From Brevibacillus porteri (GTDB taxonomy: Bacteria; Bacillota; Bacilli; Brevibacillales; Brevibacillaceae), in the NCBI RefSeq assembly GCF_003013475.1, contig NZ_PXZO01000053.1:1-64000 (forward strand): a DNA stretch of 64,000 nt, given 5' to 3'. The translations under genes and the position numbers were made by a program. This document shows positions 51,470 through 59,843 of the stretch, in pieces (position 1 is the first letter of the stretch; the number at the start of each line of letters is the position of its first letter). A model generated the notes under the pieces. The model was not told the origin of the DNA, did not search any database, and saw nothing but the letters and a program-made list of their open reading frames with translations.

Positions 51470-51907
51470 ATGTTGGGACAATTGGATTACGTATTGAATT
51501 TTTTGGCGTATTTGGCAGTAACCATTCCGATATTGGCTGTGGGAATTTTTGTGTTTACAATCACGACTCCTTACAAAGAATTTGATCTGATCAAGCAGGG
51601 GGCACAGACTGACGATCCGAAGAAAATGGCAGCGGCAAAAGCAGCCTCGCACGATTTGGGAGGGAAAATCATCGGTTTGGCAATCGTCCTCGCTTCGGCT
51701 GTATACCACTCCGTTAACTTGTGGGATTTAGTCATCTGGGGTATTGTAGGAATGGTATTTCAAGTCATCGTTTTTTATTTGTTCGAATGGGTCACACCAT
51801 TTAAAGTCGTGTCTGAAATTCCGAACGGGAACGTATCCGTCGGTATTTTCGCTTCGCGTTTGAGTATTGCAGCGGGCTTGTTGATGGCTGCGCTGATCAG
51901 CTACTAA
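51470..51907 (+). CDS. DUF350 (YjfL-like) integral membrane protein
   Basis: 145 aa with four hydrophobic segments (about 8-30, 65-85, 85-108, 122-143). It matches DUF350, the YjfL family, which is found beside YjfC-type ligases and stress-related membrane genes in E. coli. AAAGGAGAGG lies about 9 nt before the start. The gene ends in the 76-bp hairpin that recurs inside the MITE-like element. Function is unknown; it may sense or support membrane integrity. Confidence 0.82.
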   Translation: MLGQLDYVLNFLAYLAVTIPILAVGIFVFTITTPYKEFDLIKQGAQTDDPKKMAAAKAASHDLGGKIIGLAIVLASAVYHSVNLWDLVIWGIVGMVFQVIVFYLFEWVTPFKVVSEIPNGNVSVGIFASRLSIAAGLLMAALISY

Positions 51908-51916
51908 GCATGGAAA

Positions 51917-51997
51917 GAGGCGTTCACCTTAGAAGTCTGGTGCTCGTGTAGGTTCTCTACATTTGGCTCCTCCCGCTTCAGGTTCTCGCCTCTTTTT
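51917..51997 (+). terminator. 76-bp hairpin repeat, copy 2, acting as terminator
   Basis: GAGGCG (51917-51922) pairs with CGCCTC (51987-51992), followed by TTTTT; a TGTAG/CTACA stem lies inside. It is the same length as and about three quarters identical to 48406-48481, without the terminal inverted repeats found around that copy. Confidence 0.7.
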
Positions 51998-52054
51998 CGA
52001 TGCGGAACAGATCATATTTTGAGTAGGCACTTATGAGCACAGGGAGGAGTCTTT

Positions 52055-52822
52055 TTGTTCTGGCGCGTCATGTATGAGATTTTTATCATTATGCTAGTAA
52101 TTACGTATGCGATCCTGTTGTTCGCAGACTTCTCCAATCACCCTCTGTTGACTGATGAACTGATGAACAAGGTAGACAATGCGCTGATCATCATGCTGAT
52201 TGTCGAGTATTTGGTCCGGCTCTGGAGGGCGAAAGATAAACGAAAATTCGTATTTGCCAACTGGTTCGACCTGATCGCGATGATTCCATTGGACTCTTAT
52301 TTGTATTTAGCCAGAATTATGCGCGTGCTTCGGCTAGTGCGTATCGTGCGTGCTTCGCCGTTTTTGCTGGGAATCATTCGATCAGGCCCGATGCGTCAAG
52401 TAGTTGGTGTCGTCACGATCATCATGCTGTGGAGTTCGACTGCTATTTATTTGCTCGAATACGGTGTAAACGAGAACATCAAAAGCTTCCCGGATGCGCT
52501 GTGGTGGTCGATTGTGACAACCACGACAGTCGGCTACGGTGATATTTCGCCCGTGACGGCAGGTGGAAGGATCATGGCGACGATCTTGATGATAACGGGG
52601 ATCGGAATGCTTGGAGCCTTGACGGCGAATTTTGCTACGCATTGGACAGAGACACATGAAAGCAAAGGCCCGGATGAGAAAGATCGCTTGACCGAAGAGA
52701 TCAAAAAGCAGGCGATTGCAAATATCCAACAGATCGAAAACTTGACCGAGCACGAGTATGAGACGCTCAAAGAAAGTATGGATTTGCTGTATCGTCGAAC
52801 GAGGAAAAAGAGTGAGGAATAA
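52055..52822 (+). CDS. Voltage-sensor-like potassium channel
   Basis: 255 aa from a TTG at 52055, 6 nt after AGGAG. Six membrane segments are arranged as in Kv channels: S1-S3 near 8-25, 42-57 and 68-80, an S4-like basic helix with RIMRVLRLVRIVRA (87-100), S5 near 112-135, a pore loop with the selectivity filter TVGYGD (158-163) and S6 near 170-193. The C-terminal tail is charged and helical. It is a cation channel of the ion-trans family, perhaps gated by potential or ligand. Its location after the DUF350 gene suggests a membrane-stress context. Confidence 0.86.
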   Translation: MFWRVMYEIFIIMLVITYAILLFADFSNHPLLTDELMNKVDNALIIMLIVEYLVRLWRAKDKRKFVFANWFDLIAMIPLDSYLYLARIMRVLRLVRIVRASPFLLGIIRSGPMRQVVGVVTIIMLWSSTAIYLLEYGVNENIKSFPDALWWSIVTTTTVGYGDISPVTAGGRIMATILMITGIGMLGALTANFATHWTETHESKGPDEKDRLTEEIKKQAIANIQQIENLTEHEYETLKESMDLLYRRTRKKSEE

Positions 52823-52826
52823 GAGG

Positions 52827-52858
52827 AGCTGTCAGGTATTGGCCTGACAGCTTTTTTA
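52827..52858 (+). terminator. Terminator after the channel gene
   Basis: AGCTGTCAGG (52827-52836) pairs with CCTGACAGCT (52843-52852), followed by Ts. It can also act for the convergent LysR gene, whose stop lies at 52856. Confidence 0.85.
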
Positions 52859-53740
52859 TGTGATTATCCCGAGAGCGTAATGCTGTACAACAAATTCACG
52901 AAAGGTCTGTGCAGCAAGTGACAAGTAGTGCTTTTCATGCCAAACCAAATGAGGAGTCCATTGGCAAACAGGCTCCTCAATATGAAGGAGCGTAAGCGGT
53001 GGCAATTCCTTTTTGGCGGCGATTGGGATAAAAGCAACACCAAGACCAGCGCGTACCAAGCCGCTGATGGCTGCAGGCTCGTCCCCTTCACATACGATAT
53101 TGGGTATAAAACCAGCCGCTCGACAGAAATCATCGGTGATTTCACGGAAGCTGTAGCCCGGTTTTAGACTAATGAACGGATCAGTTGCTACTTCACTGAG
53201 GTGGATACGCTGGCGGTCTGCGAGACGATGTGTACTTGGTACAGCCAGTACGATCTCTTCCGTCAATAAGGGTAGATTACAGATTCCCGGCCGATCAATC
53301 GAGGAAGTAGCGAGGCAAAAGTCGATTTCACCTTTTTCGAGCAGTTGAACCTTCAATTCGTCTGTAGTTGCTTGGGTGATGCGAAAGCTGATGTGAGGAT
53401 ATAAGGATAGAAAAGGTGCTAGCAATTCAGATACCCGATTCAAGGTTGTCGTAGCTAACAAAACACTTCCACGTTCCAATCCAGCTAGGTCTGCAATTTC
53501 GCGTTTCCCATCTTCTAATGCCCCAAGAGCGATATCCACCTTCTTGAGAAAAGCTTTTCCGAAAACATTCAGGCGGATTTGTCGCCCAATCCGATCAAAT
53601 AAGGGGACTCCTAATTCTTCTTCCAAGCGAGCGATGGTAACACTGAGAGCTGGCTGGGCTATACGGAGTTCCTGTGCCGCTTTTGTCATATGTTCCGTAC
53701 GGGCGACTGTCTGAAAATACTTGAGTTGAAGTAATTCCAT
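52856..53740 (-). CDS. LysR-family transcriptional regulator
   Basis: 294 aa. The N-terminal winged helix (MTKAAQELRIAQPALSVTIARLEEELG, here about residues 18-44) and the C-terminal two-lobe effector-binding domain match the family length. It is divergent from the arylamine N-acetyltransferase gene 148 bp away. That gap is AT-rich and contains inverted T-N11-A type candidates (around 53755-53810), so it likely controls that gene and itself. The inducer is not known. Confidence 0.9.
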   Translation of the reverse strand: MELLQLKYFQTVARTEHMTKAAQELRIAQPALSVTIARLEEELGVPLFDRIGRQIRLNVFGKAFLKKVDIALGALEDGKREIADLAGLERGSVLLATTTLNRVSELLAPFLSLYPHISFRITQATTDELKVQLLEKGEIDFCLATSSIDRPGICNLPLLTEEIVLAVPSTHRLADRQRIHLSEVATDPFISLKPGYSFREITDDFCRAAGFIPNIVCEGDEPAAISGLVRAGLGVAFIPIAAKKELPPLTLLHIEEPVCQWTPHLVWHEKHYLSLAAQTFREFVVQHYALGIIT

Positions 53741-53888
53741 AGTACATTTCCACCTTATATTGATATATTCAGGGTTATTAATATGATAGTTAAATATATA
53801 TTTTTATTTATCAATGATCAACCTTACAATGAAAGTACAAATCGAAACATTATAAAAAGTTAAGTATATAAATGGAGGTAAAAGATAG
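53741..53888. promoter_or_regulatory. Divergent control region, LysR/NAT
   Basis: A 148-bp AT-rich gap between divergent genes, with several ATAT/TATTA stretches and T-rich runs; LysR-type boxes are the expected contents but no single site can be fixed by eye. Confidence 0.35.
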
Positions 53889-54647
53889 ATGGACACTCAA
53901 AAATATTTAGAACGTATTCAGGCGCAGATGCAGAGCGAGCTAAATCTCGCGTATTTGTCCCATCTTCAAAAACAACATGTACTCAACGTTCACTTTGAGA
54001 ATCTCGACATTCTTGCAAGGAAACCCCTCTCTTTGCGTGAAGAGGATCTGTATCAAAAAATTGTCCAAGCAGAGAAGGGTGGCGTGTGCTACGAGTTAAA
54101 CGGAATCTTTTATTTTCTGTTAAAGGAACTGGGATTTAAGCCTTATCTGATGGCAGGAACCGTCTATGTAGGAAATGGAGTCTGGGCTCTGGAAAACGCC
54201 CATTTGTTCAACATCTTATCGCTAGATAACGAGCCATACTTGGTGGATGTAGGATTTGGCGGAAATTCACCACGGCTCCCTGTTCCACTGAGTGGAAAGG
54301 AAGTTGTTGATAGTGATGGTATTTACCGCGTCTATAAGGATGAATCCGAATCGCTCTACTACATGCAAAAGAAGACCGATGAGGAGTGGGAAACCCAATA
54401 TCGTTTTGAGGAACCTTCCAATCAGTGGAACTTTGAAAATATCCATCCAATTTGTGTGCTAACGGAAACATCCCCTGAGTCCATGTTCAACAAAGTGTAT
54501 TTCCTTTCGAGAGTGACGGAAACGGGGCGTATCACCCTGTTGGGAAACACATTGATCATCGTCAACGGAAAAGAGAAAACAAAAGAAAAACTAGAAAAAC
54601 ATGAGATTGAGGAAACCGTTCGTCGCTACTTTCACTTCTCCATTTGA
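53889..54647 (+). CDS. Arylamine N-acetyltransferase
   Basis: 252 aa with GGAGG about 11 nt upstream. The catalytic triad is Cys67 (GGVCYELNG), His105 (NAHLFNIL) and Asp120 (YLVDVGFGG), as in the NAT family. It transfers acetyl groups from acetyl-CoA to aromatic amines or hydrazines and may detoxify xenobiotics. It is divergent from a LysR regulator that probably controls it, and ends with a terminator. Confidence 0.92.
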   Translation: MDTQKYLERIQAQMQSELNLAYLSHLQKQHVLNVHFENLDILARKPLSLREEDLYQKIVQAEKGGVCYELNGIFYFLLKELGFKPYLMAGTVYVGNGVWALENAHLFNILSLDNEPYLVDVGFGGNSPRLPVPLSGKEVVDSDGIYRVYKDESESLYYMQKKTDEEWETQYRFEEPSNQWNFENIHPICVLTETSPESMFNKVYFLSRVTETGRITLLGNTLIIVNGKEKTKEKLEKHEIEETVRRYFHFSI

Positions 54648-54684
54648 TGAGAGAAGCCATAGTCTAAGAAGATACGATTAGATA

Positions 54685-54720
54685 CAACAGCCATCCACGA
54701 AATGGGGTGGCTGTTGTTTT
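54685..54720 (+). terminator. Terminator after the NAT gene
   Basis: CAACAGCCATCC pairs with GGGTGGCTGTTG (one mismatch), followed by TTTT. Confidence 0.8.
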
Positions 54721-54742
54721 TACCATTCAAAAGATTTTGTTA

Positions 54743-54771
54743 TTGACGGAGCAATCCATCCCAATTATAAT
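54743..54771 (+). promoter_or_regulatory. Sigma-A promoter of the sulfate/siroheme cluster
   Basis: TTGACG (54743-54748) and TATAAT (54766-54771) with a 17-bp spacer, 54 bp before the first gene. An AT-rich stretch follows; sulfur-regulator sites cannot be fixed by eye, and no S-box or T-box was seen. Confidence 0.75.
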
Positions 54772-54824
54772 TCCGAGTAAACATATATGAATTACAAAAT
54801 AAGTTTGGATAAGGGGATTATCCG

Positions 54825-55637
54825 ATGGCGAAAACAGCGGTTTTGGTAATTGCTCACGGTTCACCCGATCCTGACTGGTTGGCGTTGGTGGAATCAGCCG
54901 TTTGGCAGTGCCGCACTGATTTGCCAATTCGGGTAGCTTACTTGGGAGGAGTGGAAGGACGAAGTATCAGCGAGGAAGTGAAACGTCTGGAAGCATCAGG
55001 AGCGACAACGATTGTCGTCGTTCCGCTATTCGCTACGGCAGGAAGCAATCACGTAGGGGAAATCCGCGCGATGCTTGGACTAGACCCATGGCCGACAGGA
55101 GAGACAGACCTGATTCGCGTTCCGGTTCAGGCAAGAATTCTCTGGTGTCCACCATTGGAGGATCACGGAAATGTCGAGCAGATCGTGGCAGAGCGAATCG
55201 CAAGTCTATCACGCTTGCCTAGTCAGGAGGCTTTGTTGCTCGTCGGGCATGGCAGTGACTTGCCTGGATGTCATGAGCGGTGGGAAAAGCTGCTCTTGCG
55301 TCTGACATTCCGCTTGCAAAACCGCTATGCATTTGCCGCTGCCGGATATGCGACACTGAGGCCCGATACTCTGTACGATCAAGCCTGTTCACTGGCACAA
55401 AAAGGGGATGTCATCGTGCTTCCTCTGTTCGTCAGCCAGGGCTATTTCACGCGACAAGTAATCCCGAAACGGCTTGCGGGCTTGGCTTATCGCTATGAGG
55501 GCAGTGCGTACTTGCCCCACCCCCTGATTGCGGACTGGATGAGCCAATCGATTCGAATGGCATTGGTAACTGACATCTTCACACAAAGGAGCATGTACGA
55601 GCATGGCAGAGAGAAAGCAGTGGAAGTGGGCTGCTGA
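54825..55637 (+). CDS. Sirohydrochlorin chelatase (CbiX/SirB-type)
   Basis: 270 aa. Two CbiX-like halves are visible, with the chelatase histidine in IAHGSPDPDW (H11) and a second VGHGSDLPGC motif in the C-terminal half. It inserts iron into sirohydrochlorin to make siroheme, the cofactor of the next gene product, or cobalt in a cobalamin route. Its last 35 bp overlap the reductase gene, so the two are co-translated. It opens the cluster. Confidence 0.82.
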   Translation: MAKTAVLVIAHGSPDPDWLALVESAVWQCRTDLPIRVAYLGGVEGRSISEEVKRLEASGATTIVVVPLFATAGSNHVGEIRAMLGLDPWPTGETDLIRVPVQARILWCPPLEDHGNVEQIVAERIASLSRLPSQEALLLVGHGSDLPGCHERWEKLLLRLTFRLQNRYAFAAAGYATLRPDTLYDQACSLAQKGDVIVLPLFVSQGYFTRQVIPKRLAGLAYRYEGSAYLPHPLIADWMSQSIRMALVTDIFTQRSMYEHGREKAVEVGC

Positions 55638-57219
55638 TCCATCCCTCAACAAAATGGAGTTTACGAAGCTGGAAAAAGACGGACTAGACGTCATTGAAAC
55701 GATCGTAAACACCTATTCCAAAGAAGGGGTTTCGTCGATTGAATCTTCTGACATGGATCGATTTAAATGGGCAGGCATCTATCAGCAGCGACCAAAGAAC
55801 GGCCACTTCATGATGCGCGTGCGCATACCTGGAGGCATTTTGAGCAGCGAACAAGCTCGGGTGCTCGCCAACATCGCGGAAGATTGTGGACGTGATCTGG
55901 TGGATGTGACCACACGTCAGGCCGTGCAATTTCACTGGCTCACGGTAGAATCGCTCGCTGACATTTTTGATCGGCTCGCCTCTGCGGGACTATCCTCTTT
56001 TGAAGCATGTGGAGACTGCCCGCGGCAAATCATGGGGAACCCACTGGCAGGAATTGATCCGCATGAAGTGCTGGATACACGTCCTATCGTAGCGGAGCTG
56101 GAAAAGTTCTTCTTGCTCAATCGTGACTTCTCCAATCTGCCACGCAAGTACAAAATATCGCTTTCTGCCAATATTCATAACGCCGCGCATGCGCAAATCA
56201 ACGATCTGGCTTTCACTCCGGCTAAAAAAGTCATTGCTGGCGAGGAAGTAATCGGCTTTCATGTATGGGTAGGTGGCGGCTTGTCAGCGAAGCCATACTT
56301 GGCGAAGCAACTGGATGTGTTCGTTCGACCAGAGGAGGTCGTCAAAGTGGCGGCAGGAGTTACGACTCTGTTCCGCGATTTCGGCTACCGTCAAAAACGT
56401 ACCCATGCACGTCTTAAGTTTTTGGTCGCTGACTGGGGACCGGAAAAGTTCAAGGAGCAATTAATGGAGCTGATTGGCGAGCTTGAGCCGGGTGGTATCG
56501 ATTTAACCTCGGGCTGGAATGGTGGATATTTTTACGGCATTCACGAGCAGCGCCAAGCAGGACTATATTACGCAGGCTTGTCTGTTCCCGTTGGACGGAT
56601 GAATGCAGGGGAGCTAACTGAACTTGCCCGTCTGGCAGACGAATATGGCGATGGAACGATTGGCACCTGTAACACCCAAAATGTCCTGATACGCAACATT
56701 CCCGAAGCGAAGGTCGCAGCTTTCCGCAATGAGCCGATGATTGTGAACCGTTTCAAATTGCAGCCCAATACGTTTGTCGGGTATGCCGTATCGTGCACAG
56801 GTACTGAATATTGCAATCTGGCTATCGTGGAGACCAAGGAGCGGATGCGTTCGCTGGCTCAATTTTTGGATGATACGGTCGTTCTCGAAACGCCGCTGCG
56901 CATTCATATGATCGGTTGCCCGAATTCTTGCGGTCAGCGCCAAATTGCGGATATCGGACTGCAAGGCTCACTGGTCAAGACATCGAACGGAATGGTAGAG
57001 GCGTTTGACATCTACGTAGGTGGGACACTGGAGGAGCCGCAATTCAACCGCAAGCTCAACGCGCGGATTACTGTAGACAGACTCGGTCCGTTCCTTGCCC
57101 AATTGATTACGCTGTACAAGGCGGATCGTCAGGAAGGCGAACCATACTGGCGCTATGTGGAGCGGGTAGGACTTTCCCATATCCAAGCACAGGTTGACTC
57201 TATTCTGCAACCAGCGTAA
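55603..57219 (+). CDS. Siroheme-containing sulfite/nitrite reductase
   Basis: 538 aa from the ATG at 55603. Two ferredoxin-like substrate-binding repeats (GHFMMRVRIPGG and a second in the middle) flank the siroheme domain. The iron-sulfur/siroheme cysteines are C398, C404 (CTGTEYC) and C439, C443 (CPNSC), the classic C-x5-C and C-x3-C pair. It reduces sulfite to sulfide with six electrons, or nitrite to ammonia. Its place among cysH, sat and cysC makes sulfite the likely substrate. No electron-donor flavoprotein is adjacent, so ferredoxin may serve. Confidence 0.9.
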   Translation: MAERKQWKWAADPSLNKMEFTKLEKDGLDVIETIVNTYSKEGVSSIESSDMDRFKWAGIYQQRPKNGHFMMRVRIPGGILSSEQARVLANIAEDCGRDLVDVTTRQAVQFHWLTVESLADIFDRLASAGLSSFEACGDCPRQIMGNPLAGIDPHEVLDTRPIVAELEKFFLLNRDFSNLPRKYKISLSANIHNAAHAQINDLAFTPAKKVIAGEEVIGFHVWVGGGLSAKPYLAKQLDVFVRPEEVVKVAAGVTTLFRDFGYRQKRTHARLKFLVADWGPEKFKEQLMELIGELEPGGIDLTSGWNGGYFYGIHEQRQAGLYYAGLSVPVGRMNAGELTELARLADEYGDGTIGTCNTQNVLIRNIPEAKVAAFRNEPMIVNRFKLQPNTFVGYAVSCTGTEYCNLAIVETKERMRSLAQFLDDTVVLETPLRIHMIGCPNSCGQRQIADIGLQGSLVKTSNGMVEAFDIYVGGTLEEPQFNRKLNARITVDRLGPFLAQLITLYKADRQEGEPYWRYVERVGLSHIQAQVDSILQPA

Positions 57220-57257
57220 TACAGGTGCGGGTATAGCCAGGTTAGGGGGGACATGTC

Positions 57258-57494
57258 ATGGCAGAGGAAACAGAGAGCTACCTTTACAAGCTGGAAGCCG
57301 TGCTAGAGGAAGGTCGGTTACTGACGGTAGTGGTCATCGCCAAAACGGATGAGCGAGCCTTCACTTCAGCTGAGAACAATCTCTTGCGACATACGATAGT
57401 GCCACCGCGTATCAAAGAGATGAGCTTGGTTGAAAAGAAGCCGTTCGGACGCCAAGGAGTCGGGTACGTAGTGGAAACCTCTACGTTTACTTAA
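57258..57494 (+). CDS. DUF3906 family protein
   Basis: A 78-aa soluble protein of the DUF3906 family, found beside sulfite-reductase genes in Bacillales. It has a TDERAFTSAENNLLRHTIVPP core. GGGGGG lies about 9 nt upstream of the ATG. Function is unknown; its fixed neighbourhood suggests a role in sulfite or siroheme metabolism. Confidence 0.7.
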   Translation: MAEETESYLYKLEAVLEEGRLLTVVVIAKTDERAFTSAENNLLRHTIVPPRIKEMSLVEKKPFGRQGVGYVVETSTFT

Positions 57495-57550
57495 ATATGG
57501 TGAGGGCTCTTCCTGTGAAGGAACCAAGCAGCAAGGAGGACGGATTCGTA

Positions 57551-59041
57551 ATGAACACAGGCAGAGTCGTTTTTGTCGGAGCAGGGCCTGGTGACCCCAA
57601 GCTGCTGACGATTCGCGGCATGGAGTCGCTTCGGCTTGCGGATGTGATTGTGTACGATCGCCTAGCAAGCCCGCAGCTTCTCTCGTACGCAAAAAAGGGA
57701 GCCACCCTCATCTATTGCGGGAAAGAGGCGGATCATCATACATTGCCGCAAGAAGAGATCAACCTCCTTCTCATCCGGGAATCTCAAAAAGGGAAATATG
57801 TCGTTCGACTGAAAGGCGGGGACCCGAGTATGTTCGGGCGGGTAGGAGAGGAAGCACAGATGTGCCGTGACCATTCTATTCCGTTTGAGATCGTCCCAGG
57901 GATTACTTCCGGGATGGCGGCTCCGCTCTATACGGGGATTCCGCTGACTCATCGTGACTACAACTCTTCCGTCGCTTTTGTCACCGGTCACTTGTGTGAA
58001 AAAAATGCGGGAAAGGAACCGGACTGGGCTGCCCTCGCCTCGATGGAAACGTTGGTCATCTACATGGGTGTGAAAAATCTGCCTCGCATCAGGGAGCGCC
58101 TTCTTGCGCATGGAAAAGACATCCATACGCCCGTTGCTCTCGTGCGCTGGGGGACGGTGCGTGAGCAGGAGACGTTGATCGGCAAGCTTGGGACGATAGA
58201 TAAGGAAGTCGAGCAGGCTCGTTTTGCCGCACCCGCTATCATTATCGTAGGTGAGGTCGTCCGTCTGCGGGAATCGCTGAATTGGTACGAATCACGCCCC
58301 TTATTCGGACAACGGGTAGCCGTTGCAGGAAGAGCAAGCGATGAAGGAAATAGCGAGCTCGTAATTGCATTGGAGCAGTTGGGCGCCGAAGTCCTACCGA
58401 TTCCTTTGAGCGAACGTTGCACGTTTGACACACCATTGACAGAGCTTGCCACTTATCGTTGGCTCGTCTTCGAGAATGAGCAGCAAGTATCCTTTTTTAC
58501 TTCTGCCTTGCGACAACAGCGTTTTGATGTACGGCGCTTGACGAACAAGCTGGCTGTTTGTGGGCAACTGGCTTTTGAGGCTTTCGAGAAACGGGGGATA
58601 TATCCGGACTTGGTGCTGGATGAAAACACATCACTGCTCGCATTCCCTGACCTGCTTGCCTTGGAAAAAGAAGAGCAGGTGCTTTATATAGGGGCAAGGA
58701 AGCCGCAAAGAATCACGCTGGACCACGGCAAGGTGATTCAAGTGATCCAAGCAGGCACGGTGGAATGGGATGAGAAGCAGGTCGGTACGAAAGAGGCAGG
58801 ATTGTCATTTGATTGGATAGCGACGGATGACGCTCATACGCTGTCAGCTCTGGCGCAATTCGCCGGCGATACCTGGTCAAAGACACCGATCGTATGTGTC
58901 GGGAAGGAAACAGCAGCTGCAGCGAGAGAAATGGGCTGGCAAACCGTGAGCAGCCAAGAAGATAAAGCGATCCATATAAATGAGCTCATGGCGTGGCGCC
59001 CATGCCAAGCGTGGGCAGACTCTTGTCTTGTCGACGACTAG
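57551..59041 (+). CDS. cobA: Fused uroporphyrinogen-III methyltransferase and synthase (CobA-HemD)
   Basis: 496 aa from the ATG at 57551, 11 nt after AAGGAGG; an in-frame ATG at 57497 has no ribosome site. The N-terminal SUMT domain (about 1-245) has GAGPGDPKLLT (10-20), VVRLKGGDPSMFGR and GITSGMAAPLYTGIPLTHR, the SAM-dependent dimethylation that makes precorrin-2. The C-terminal half (about 255-490) has uroporphyrinogen-III synthase-like features (VFENEQQVSFF, AVCGQLAFEAFEKRG). The fusion makes and consumes uroporphyrinogen III on the way to siroheme. The dehydrogenase step is missing from this cluster. Confidence 0.88.
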   Translation: MNTGRVVFVGAGPGDPKLLTIRGMESLRLADVIVYDRLASPQLLSYAKKGATLIYCGKEADHHTLPQEEINLLLIRESQKGKYVVRLKGGDPSMFGRVGEEAQMCRDHSIPFEIVPGITSGMAAPLYTGIPLTHRDYNSSVAFVTGHLCEKNAGKEPDWAALASMETLVIYMGVKNLPRIRERLLAHGKDIHTPVALVRWGTVREQETLIGKLGTIDKEVEQARFAAPAIIIVGEVVRLRESLNWYESRPLFGQRVAVAGRASDEGNSELVIALEQLGAEVLPIPLSERCTFDTPLTELATYRWLVFENEQQVSFFTSALRQQRFDVRRLTNKLAVCGQLAFEAFEKRGIYPDLVLDENTSLLAFPDLLALEKEEQVLYIGARKPQRITLDHGKVIQVIQAGTVEWDEKQVGTKEAGLSFDWIATDDAHTLSALAQFAGDTWSKTPIVCVGKETAAAAREMGWQTVSSQEDKAIHINELMAWRPCQAWADSCLVDD

Positions 59042-59084
59042 TTCGCAGGAAGGATCGTACGCTGAATGATCAAGGAGGGGGCAT

Positions 59085-59801
59085 ATGAGCCAGCTGAATT
59101 TTGCGACAGCTACAGAGGAACAACTCGCTTCCATCAATAATAGTCTCGCAAAGGGCGACACCATAGATGTAATCAGATGGGCCTACCAAACGTTTTCAGA
59201 TGATTTGATTTATTCTTGTAGCTTTGGGGCCGAGGCCATGGTGCTGCTCGATATGATCAGTGGAATAAAAAAGGATGCCAAGATCACTTTTTTGGATACG
59301 AATCTCCACTTTTCCGAGACGTACAGCTTGATTGAGCAGGTGAGAGCGAGGTATCCTGCGTTGCGGATATCGGTCAAGCAGCCGGACATCACGCTGGCAC
59401 AGCAGGCAGACCTCCATGGCGAAGAATTGTGGAGCAGGCAGCCGGATATGTGCTGCCATATCCGCAAAGTACAGCCGATGGAAAGTGTGCTGACCGGAGC
59501 GGTTGCATGGTTGTCAGGACTACGCAGAGAGCAGTCGGCCACGAGAGCGAATGTCGATTTTATCAATCGCGATGAAAAATTCAAGTCGCTAAAAATTTGC
59601 CCGCTCATTCATTGGAAGTCGGAGGAAGTATGGCAGTACATTCGGGCATTTGAATTGCCGTACAACCCCCTTCACGACCAGAGCTATCCGAGCATCGGCT
59701 GCGCTCCTTGTACTCGTCCTGTAAAAGAGGGCGAGGATTCGAGAGCAGGGCGCTGGGCGCAAGCAGGGAAAACGGAATGTGGCTTGCATCTCGCAAGGTA
59801 A
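59085..59801 (+). CDS. cysH: Assimilatory adenylyl-sulfate reductase
   Basis: 238 aa. The iron-sulfur cysteines C123-C124 (MCCHIRKVQP) and C206-x2-C209 (GCAPCTRP) are those of the APS-type, [4Fe-4S] reductases found in Bacillus and plants. The catalytic cysteine lies in the C-terminal KTECGLH segment. It reduces APS to sulfite with thioredoxin. AAGGAGGGGG lies about 5 nt before the ATG. Because it is APS-type, a PAPS-making kinase (CysC) would not be strictly needed, which is worth noting. Confidence 0.93.
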   Translation: MSQLNFATATEEQLASINNSLAKGDTIDVIRWAYQTFSDDLIYSCSFGAEAMVLLDMISGIKKDAKITFLDTNLHFSETYSLIEQVRARYPALRISVKQPDITLAQQADLHGEELWSRQPDMCCHIRKVQPMESVLTGAVAWLSGLRREQSATRANVDFINRDEKFKSLKICPLIHWKSEEVWQYIRAFELPYNPLHDQSYPSIGCAPCTRPVKEGEDSRAGRWAQAGKTECGLHLAR

Positions 59802-59843
59802 CGAAAAAGAGAAAAACAAACCATGGATAGGAGGGACTTTTGT

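Noticed and set aside
54648..54824. S-box or T-box in front of the sulfate cluster
   Set aside because: No SAM-riboswitch or T-box core was seen; only a sigma-A promoter is supported.
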